Source of the DNA: CAMYLR01 sp039590215
GTDB taxonomy: Bacteria; Gemmatimonadota; Gemmatimonadetes; JACCXV01; JAHWKZ01
Direction: 5' to 3'
Assembly (NCBI GenBank): GCA_039590215.1
Contig: JBDHFX010000136.1
Coordinates: 1 to 5,509 of the forward strand
Length of the DNA stretch: 5,509 nucleotides
Shown: positions 1-4,041 of the stretch, one piece after another
Layout of the letters: every line of letters starts with the position of its first letter
How positions within the stretch are numbered: position 1 is the stretch's first letter
The notes under the pieces: generated by a model
The model's database searches: none
What the model saw: only the letters and a program-made list of their open reading frames with translations
Told to the model about the DNA's origin: nothing
Position numbers and translations under genes: made by a program

Positions 1-1
1 A

Positions 2-17
2 CCGGCGTTTCTGCCGG
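2..17 (-). terminator. possible terminator stem after tRNA-Val
   Basis: Read on the minus strand, CCGGC (13-17) and GCCGG (2-6) can pair as a 5-bp GC stem around a 6-nt loop, about 37 nt downstream of the tRNA-Val 3' end. A T-run, if there is one, would lie beyond the left edge, so a rho-independent terminator cannot be confirmed. The stem is short and could be coincidental in GC-rich DNA. Confidence 0.3.
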
Positions 18-53
18 ATTCCCCCAACCCTTTGTTGTTCTTGAGATTGACTT

Positions 54-130
54 TGGTGGGCGGTGGGGGACTCGAACCCTCGACCTCCTGCATGTGAGGC
101 AGGCGCTCTAACCAACTGAGCTAACCACCC
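54..130 (-). tRNA. tRNA-Val (anticodon CAC)
   Basis: This is a full 77-nt cloverleaf including an encoded CCA end (54-56) and discriminator A at 57. The acceptor arms are GGGTGGT (124-130) and ACCGCCC (58-64), pairing with one T-G wobble. The D stem is GCTC/GAGC with a 9-nt loop. The anticodon stem CCTGC/GCAGG closes the loop CTCACAT, giving anticodon CAC at 94-96, which reads valine codon GTG. The variable loop is 5 nt and the T loop is TTCGAGT. The T stem GAGGG/CCCCC has one A-C mismatch (A50-C64; window positions 80 and 66). A plausible promoter lies just upstream at 146-174, so it may be transcribed independently of the lipoprotein gene before it. Confidence 0.97.
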
Positions 131-145
131 ACCCGTTGTTTTTCC

Positions 146-174
146 AACGTACGTGCACCATTAGAACGCGTCAA
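146..174 (-). promoter_or_regulatory. candidate sigma-70 promoter for tRNA-Val
   Basis: On the minus strand a -35-like TTGACG (169-174) is followed after exactly 17 nt by a -10-like TACGTT (146-151). The -35 matches the consensus at 5 of 6 bases. The -10 matches at 3 of 6, including the important first T, second A and last T. Initiation about 7 nt downstream would fall near 139 and leave a leader of roughly 8-9 nt before the tRNA at 130, which is typical of tRNA genes. Placement and spacing support it; the weak -10 keeps confidence moderate. Confidence 0.42.
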
Positions 175-187
175 CGACGGAACCAGC

Positions 188-649
188 CTAGATGAGCGGC
201 GACAGCGACAGCCGTTGTCCGGTGGCACCAAACTCCTGAACGCACTGCACGCCCGGCGAGTTTGGGTGAGTCCCGTCATACGTGAGCCGACCGGTCACCT
301 GGACGTTCTCTCGACGGACCGATATCTGAATCTCCATGAACGAGTCGACCTCGTTGGGTTGGCCGTCGACCACGATCGTCACCGTGAGAGGCCCCTCAGC
401 CTGGATCAGTCCCTGGTTATCAAGTTGACCGGTTAGCACGCCATCGTCGCCGAACGCCACGGTGAACTCGTCACCGCTCCTGCCAATCACGATCTGGCTC
501 GTGATGTCGTTGTTTAGTATGCCGTCGCACGTATCTAGCGTTTCACCGATGAACAGGTTGTACGTGCCGGTAATCGAGTTCGAATCATCGTCGCAACCCG
601 ACGCCGAAGTCGCTAGCACGGCAACAAGTAGAAGGCTCAACGTTCGCAT
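188..649 (-). CDS. small predicted lipoprotein, unknown family
   Basis: This 153-residue protein has a type II signal peptide: MR, a hydrophobic stretch of about residues 4-14, then SASGC with the acylated cysteine at 19. The -3 residue is Ala rather than the usual Leu, an acceptable lipobox variant. The predicted mature chain starts C-D-D-D. Asp at +2 retains lipoproteins in the inner membrane in E. coli, but that rule does not hold in all phyla. The rest alternates hydrophobic and polar residues (SQIVIG, FTVAFG, LTVTIVV, MEIQISV, VQVTGRL), suggesting a small beta sandwich or barrel. Two further cysteines, C41 and C136, could form a disulfide. I recognise no family. The ATG at 647-649 follows GAGGA by 6 nt, which supports the start. 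The gene begins only 27 nt after a tRNA, so it is probably co-transcribed with it. Confidence 0.78.
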   Translation of the reverse strand: MRTLSLLLVAVLATSASGCDDDSNSITGTYNLFIGETLDTCDGILNNDITSQIVIGRSGDEFTVAFGDDGVLTGQLDNQGLIQAEGPLTVTIVVDGQPNEVDSFMEIQISVRRENVQVTGRLTYDGTHPNSPGVQCVQEFGATGQRLSLSPLI

Positions 650-655
650 TGAATT

Positions 656-660
656 TCCTC
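656..660 (-). promoter_or_regulatory. ribosome binding site of the lipoprotein gene
   Basis: The minus-strand sequence GAGGA lies 6 nt before the ATG at 647-649. It is a good Shine-Dalgarno match and fixes the start that yields a complete signal peptide. It sits 16 nt beyond the tRNA 3' end, in the short tRNA-mRNA spacer. Confidence 0.7.
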
Positions 661-676
661 GCTATCGCATGTTGAG

Positions 677-749
677 TGGGCCCGGCTGGATTTGAACCAG
701 CGACCCTCGGATTATGAGTCCGGTGCTCTGACCACTGAGCTACGGGCCC
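677..749 (-). tRNA. tRNA with CAT anticodon, probably tRNA-Ile2 (or tRNA-Met)
   Basis: This is a 73-nt cloverleaf with no encoded CCA: discriminator A is at 677 and the next bases on the minus strand are CTC. The acceptor arms GGGCCCG (743-749) and CGGGCCC (678-684) pair perfectly. The D stem is GCTC/GAGC, the T stem GCTGG/CCAGC, and the T loop TTCAAAT. The anticodon loop CTCATAA gives anticodon CAT at 714-716. The anticodon stem has one C-A mismatch at its outer pair (C27-A43; positions 723 and 707). CAT occurs in elongator Met, initiator Met and Ile2. Initiator is unlikely because the 1-72 pair is a normal G-C. C4-G69 and C5-G68 are features used by the lysidine synthetase TilS in E. coli, and the GGTCGCTGGTTCAA stretch resembles E. 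coli tRNA-Ile2, so I favour Ile2, which would read ATA after lysidine modification. Met cannot be excluded. Confidence 0.95.
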
Positions 750-757
750 GTACGATC

Positions 758-772
758 GCAGCGGCCCGCTGC
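758..772. repeat. 15-bp palindrome between rpoD and the CAT tRNA
   Basis: GCAGCGG and CCGCTGC form a perfect 7-bp inverted repeat around a single central base, 8 nt upstream of the tRNA 5' end. On RNA it would fold as a 6-bp stem with a 3-nt loop or a 5-bp stem with a 5-nt loop. No T-run follows, so it is not a classical terminator. It lies in the 90-nt gap between rpoD and the tRNA, where I see no convincing promoter. It could be a processing or attenuating hairpin, or a chance palindrome in GC-rich DNA. Confidence 0.4.
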
Positions 773-839
773 GCCACAGCACGGGTCCGCTGACAAAGTA
801 AGATATCGGTTGCCAAGGTTTAACGCCCGACGGTATCGC

Positions 840-1466
840 CTACTCGTCGTAGTAGCGAAGCAGGTCGCCGCATTTCGAGGGGTGCCGGAGCTTCTTGAGC
901 GCCTTCGACTCGATCTGTCGTACGCGCTCGCGGGTGATGTTGAAGATCGATCCGACTTCCTCCAACGTCCGAGGACACCCATCGCCGATCCCGAACCGAA
1001 GCCGAATGATCCGTTCTTCGCGCTGGCTCAAGGTATGGAGAACCGCATTGATGTTCTCACGTAGCATCGTGAATGCCGCACTGCTTGATGGCGAGGGAGA
1101 GGTCTGATCCTCGATAATGTCGGAGATCTGCGTGTCTTGGCCGTGCTGGATCGGTCGATCGAGCGAGATCGGCTCCTGCGCTATTTCGAGCACCGCCTTG
1201 ACCTTGTCGATCGGCAGCCCAAGCTCTGCAGCGACCTTCTCCGGCGGCGGCTCACGACCGGTTTCTTGCACGATCCGACGCGTAAAGCGATTCACCCGAT
1301 TGATCGTCTCCATCATGTGAACCGGGATCCGGATTGTCCGCGACTGCTCGGCAATCGCCCGCGTGATCGCCTGTCGTATCCACCACGTGGCGTAGGTCGA
1401 GAACTTGTACCCCTTGCGGTAGTCGAACTTTTCGGTTGCCTTTAGCAACCCCGAGTTGCCTTCCTG
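840..1466 (-). CDS. rpoD: rpoD, C-terminal part (sigma regions 2.2 end to 4.2), frame-broken
   Basis: This is the second half of the primary sigma factor, in a different frame from the first half. Homology begins at 1466 with QEGNSGLLKA; no genuine start codon is evident, since the nearest candidate is an unconvincing TTG at 1446-1448. Counted from Q1, region 2.3 is at about 14-31 (YKFSTYATWWIRQA), region 2.4, which reads the -10 element, at 32-50 (AITRAIAEQSRTIRIPVH), region 3 at about 51-108 (MMETINRVNR onward, then EPISLDRPI), region 3.2 near DTQISDIIED at 111-120, and region 4.2, the -35-reading helix-turn-helix, at about 166-197 (RTLEEVGSIFNITRERVRQI, then KALKKLRHPS). The stop is TAG at 840-842. 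These domains look intact and housekeeping-like, so this is not an old decayed pseudogene. Joined to the 1442-2269 part it would make one essential gene of about 485 codons once the missing bases are restored. Confidence 0.93.
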   Translation of the reverse strand, partial: QEGNSGLLKATEKFDYRKGYKFSTYATWWIRQAITRAIAEQSRTIRIPVHMMETINRVNRFTRRIVQETGREPPPEKVAAELGLPIDKVKAVLEIAQEPISLDRPIQHGQDTQISDIIEDQTSPSPSSSAAFTMLRENINAVLHTLSQREERIIRLRFGIGDGCPRTLEEVGSIFNITRERVRQIESKALKKLRHPSKCGDLLRYYDE

Positions 1467-1475
1467 ACGATGTAA
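1442..1475 (-). other. rpoD: frameshift with about 28 nt missing in rpoD region 2.2
   Basis: The upstream frame runs through VRLVVSVAKRYI and then continues out of frame to TAA at 1442-1444. The downstream frame resumes at CAG GAA GGC AAC (QEGN). It cannot start much earlier, because it has a stop at 1479-1481. Group 1 sigma factors have about eleven residues between this Tyr and Gln, ending FLDLI (33 nt). Only 5 nt (ATCGT, 1467-1471) remain here, a shortfall of 28 nt, which also explains the frame change. ATC G...T fits the expected ends of a Y-I-G-R-G...L-I-Q coding stretch exactly. The lost residues belong to region 2.2, which binds the beta-prime coiled coil of RNA polymerase. The missing length is inferred from family knowledge; the frame break is seen directly. 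Confidence 0.88.
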
Positions 1476-2269
1476 CGCTTAGCCACAGACACAACGAGCC
1501 GAACGTTTGACTCCACCATCCGTCGACGGGCTGCCATCACGAGCCACATGAGTTCGCTGACTTCCTTGAGGAGGGCGTGGTACTCGGCCCGTGTGAGGCC
1601 CGTTTCACGCTCTAGATCTCGTTCACGCCACTCGACTGCGGTGGTGCCGTCCCGCAGGCGCATTGCATCGGCCAGGTACTCGACCTGCGATGGATGCAGT
1701 GGCAATCCGACAAAGAAGGTGCGCACCTTCTCCATCTCCTCGAACGCTTGCTTCCCCTTCTTCCCGCGAAGGCCACTCTTCTCAAAGGTGCGGCGCGCTT
1801 CGCGCCATGTCAGTTCCAACTCTTCGAGCTGACTGACCAATCCTTCGCGTCCGCTGGCGTCACCATCCTCACTCTCTTCGGACTCGTCGTAATCCTGCGA
1901 AAGAAAGGCTTCCACTCGTAGACCGCCATCGGCCACGCGGTGTCCTTGATCGAAAGCGTTTTCGATCGAGCTGAGCGAGCGGAAGACCTTCTCTCTGAGC
2001 TCGGCCTGACCTTCGGCAATCGCGCGCGCGATCTCAATCTCTTCCTCGGGGGCGAGCAACGGCACACGACCCATCTCCTGGAAATACATCCGCGTGAGAT
2101 CGTCGTGCAGCCGGACATCGACCGCAGGTTGTTCCGCTTCTGGCTCGACGATGTCCTTGCCGCTCCGCAGATCGAGGATCGCGCGGTCGATCGCGTCCGA
2201 AACGGGGGCGCCATCGGTGTTGGCTTCGTCGTCCGAAAACGGCTGAGCTGGTGGTTTCGAGCGTGACAT
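1442..2269 (-). CDS. rpoD: rpoD, N-terminal part (sigma regions 1.2 to 2.1), frame-broken
   Basis: This is the first half of the primary (group 1) sigma-70 factor, the subunit that directs RNA polymerase to housekeeping promoters. The 275-codon frame has a short variable N-terminus (1-53) without a clear region 1.1. Region 1.2 is at about 54-88 (DDLTRMYFQEMGRVPLLAPE, then EEIEIARAIAEG). A non-conserved domain of about 155 residues (90-245) includes an acidic run near 126-138. Region 2.1 is at 247-267 (RRRMVESNVRLVVSVAKRYI). The last eight codons (268-275) are out-of-frame sequence after the break. The ATG at 2267-2269 is 3 nt past the dnaG TAG, in the same frame, and no good Shine-Dalgarno sequence precedes it, so translation probably depends on coupling to dnaG. 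The gene continues in another frame at 840-1466. Confidence 0.94.
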   Translation of the reverse strand: MSRSKPPAQPFSDDEANTDGAPVSDAIDRAILDLRSGKDIVEPEAEQPAVDVRLHDDLTRMYFQEMGRVPLLAPEEEIEIARAIAEGQAELREKVFRSLSSIENAFDQGHRVADGGLRVEAFLSQDYDESEESEDGDASGREGLVSQLEELELTWREARRTFEKSGLRGKKGKQAFEEMEKVRTFFVGLPLHPSQVEYLADAMRLRDGTTAVEWRERDLERETGLTRAEYHALLKEVSELMWLVMAARRRMVESNVRLVVSVAKRYIVRKATRGC

Positions 2270-2272
2270 GGG

Positions 2273-4039
2273 CTACGAAGCGGGTCGCTCTCTTTGTCGG
2301 ATTGCGCGTGCCAAATCGCGCTGCTGAACGGCGTCCGCCAGCCGCTCACCCGTCGGCTCGAACTCGGGGCTGATCCCGCGCTCCACCGCCTTGACCTGCA
2401 GTTGCGAGAGGCTGTCGCGGAACGACTCCGCGGACAGCGGAAAGCCGTTCGCCGACCGCCACACTTCGAGCTCTGCGATCACCCTTTGGAGATCGGGTTC
2501 AGAAATGCGGTGAGCTTGCTCGACGATGTTCACAGAATCGGCATTGTAACCGGCGAGATGTTCGAACAACGCCCGATACCCGGCATGAACAAAGTACTCG
2601 GGGCGACAGGCGGCCTGTGCCTCGGCCAGCCAACGCGAATCGTTGACCGCGTGGAGCAGCACGTAGCGCTCGTCTTGTGCGCCTGGCGTGGCGATCGCTC
2701 CTGAGCTCTGGCGTCGCTCTTTCGGCTTCACCTCGCGGGTCGGCTCAACACGTCGTTCCGTGCGATCCATCGCCGGGGATACACTCAGAGTTTCGCGTGG
2801 CACGCCAACTCCAGCAGAGATCTTGTCGAGGTACAACGACTGGGTCACGGGATCAGGCACCACTTTGACGCTCTTGAGCAATCGGCTGATCGCTCGGCGT
2901 TTCTTCATGACGTCGGAGAGATCGACGCGCGACCGAACCACGTCGAGTTTGGCATCGATTACATCCTTGCCTGCCTCGACGAGGGCGGCGAACGCATCCG
3001 CGCCGCCATCCCGAATCACGTCGTCGGGATCACTGTCCACAGGCAGCGACACCACACGGACAGCAAAACCGGCCCCAAGCAGCAAATCGCTGGCTCGAAA
3101 CGCCGACCGCTCACCGGCCGTGTCGCCGTCGTACGCGAGGTAAGCGGTCGCCGTGTACCGTTTGAGGATCCGCGCCTGGGAACTGGTCATCGACGTCCCC
3201 AGTGGGGCCACCACGTTGCGAAACCCAGCCTTGTAGAGGCCAACGACATCGAAGTTGCCCTCGACAACGATCGCCGCACCTGCGCGACGGATCTGAGACC
3301 GAGCGAGATCGAGGTTGAACAACGTTCGGCCCTTTGAGAAGATCGCCGTATCGGAGGAGTTCAAGTACTTCGGCTCCTCGTCATCGAGGCGCCGGCCCGA
3401 CAACGCGACGACCTTGCCGCCCACCGATCGGATCGGGAAACAAAGTCGCCCGCGGAAGCGATCGTAGATGCCACCGGTCTTCTCGCTCCGAACAGCTACG
3501 CCCGCTGCGATAAGTGTCTGTGACTCAATCCCTTGACGTGACGCCTCGCCGGTCAGCGCCTCCCACTCATCCGGCGCCCAGCCGAGTAGAAACGTCTCCC
3601 ACACCTCGCGCTCAACCCCACGCTGCGAGAGATAACCCCGCGCCATCTCTGCATCCGGCGACTCCATTAGGTGGCGGTGATAGAACTCGGCTGCCAATCG
3701 ATTAACGTGGTAGAGCGGAGCGTTGGGATCGTCCGCAGCCGCCTCTCGGTCCGGCACCTCGACGCCCGTTCGCTCGCCCAGCGCGCGTACCGCGTCCGGG
3801 AAATCGAGCTTTTCATGCTCAATCAGAAATGAGAACACATTGCCTCCCGTCTGGCAACCAAAGCAGTAGTACATCTGCTTGTCGGGCGAGACACTGAAGG
3901 ACGGCGTCTTCTCGGGGTGAAATGGGCACAGACCGACGAAGTTCTTGCCGCGCTTCTTGAGCGCGACCACTTCGCCGATCACCTCGACGAGATCGGCCCG
4001 CTCCCGAATCTCATCGATGATGTGATCGGGGATCGCCAT
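2273..4039 (-). CDS. dnaG: DNA primase DnaG
   Basis: DnaG makes the RNA primers for leading- and lagging-strand replication and works at the fork with the replicative helicase. The 588-residue protein has the usual three-part layout. The N-terminal CHC2 zinc domain has ligands C38, H41, C59 and C62 (GLCPFHPEKTPSFSVSPDKQ, then YYCFGC). The catalytic core includes the basic YDRFRGRLCFPI segment (192-203). The TOPRIM centre has E260 and D264 in VVEGNFDVVGL and D304/D306 in AYDGDTAG, with a DSDPDDVIR stretch at 335-343. EGNFD replaces the common EGYMD, but the acidic residues are kept. A linker at about 420-453 leads to a C-terminal domain (about 455-588) in the helicase-binding position, poorly conserved by eye. 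I chose the ATG at 4037-4039 because MAIPDHIIDEIRERADLVEV is the normal DnaG start and GGGAG precedes it by 6 nt. It begins 2 nt after the mutS2 stop and ends 3 nt before rpoD, so the three genes look like one operon. Confidence 0.98.
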   Translation of the reverse strand: MAIPDHIIDEIRERADLVEVIGEVVALKKRGKNFVGLCPFHPEKTPSFSVSPDKQMYYCFGCQTGGNVFSFLIEHEKLDFPDAVRALGERTGVEVPDREAAADDPNAPLYHVNRLAAEFYHRHLMESPDAEMARGYLSQRGVEREVWETFLLGWAPDEWEALTGEASRQGIESQTLIAAGVAVRSEKTGGIYDRFRGRLCFPIRSVGGKVVALSGRRLDDEEPKYLNSSDTAIFSKGRTLFNLDLARSQIRRAGAAIVVEGNFDVVGLYKAGFRNVVAPLGTSMTSSQARILKRYTATAYLAYDGDTAGERSAFRASDLLLGAGFAVRVVSLPVDSDPDDVIRDGGADAFAALVEAGKDVIDAKLDVVRSRVDLSDVMKKRRAISRLLKSVKVVPDPVTQSLYLDKISAGVGVPRETLSVSPAMDRTERRVEPTREVKPKERRQSSGAIATPGAQDERYVLLHAVNDSRWLAEAQAACRPEYFVHAGYRALFEHLAGYNADSVNIVEQAHRISEPDLQRVIAELEVWRSANGFPLSAESFRDSLSQLQVKAVERGISPEFEPTGERLADAVQQRDLARAIRQRERPAS

Positions 4040-4041
4040 GC

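Noticed and set aside
134..149. Inverted repeat CGTTG/CAACG as terminator of the lipoprotein gene
   Set aside because: The stem is only 5 bp, has no following T-run on the minus strand, and overlaps the candidate tRNA-Val promoter and start region.
585..782. 65-codon minus-strand reading frame containing VAQWSEHR and GSNPAGPT
   Set aside because: This is the translation of the CAT tRNA itself; such peptides are well-known false proteins derived from tRNA genes.
780..830. Promoter for the CAT tRNA (TTAAAC-17-TACTTT on the minus strand)
   Set aside because: Each hexamer matches the consensus at only 3 of 6 bases and the implied start is far from the tRNA; co-transcription with rpoD is as likely.
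1442..1480. Programmed -1 frameshift in rpoD
   Set aside because: A -1 slip would join the frames, but I see no slippery heptamer, and the product would still lack about ten region 2.2 residues.
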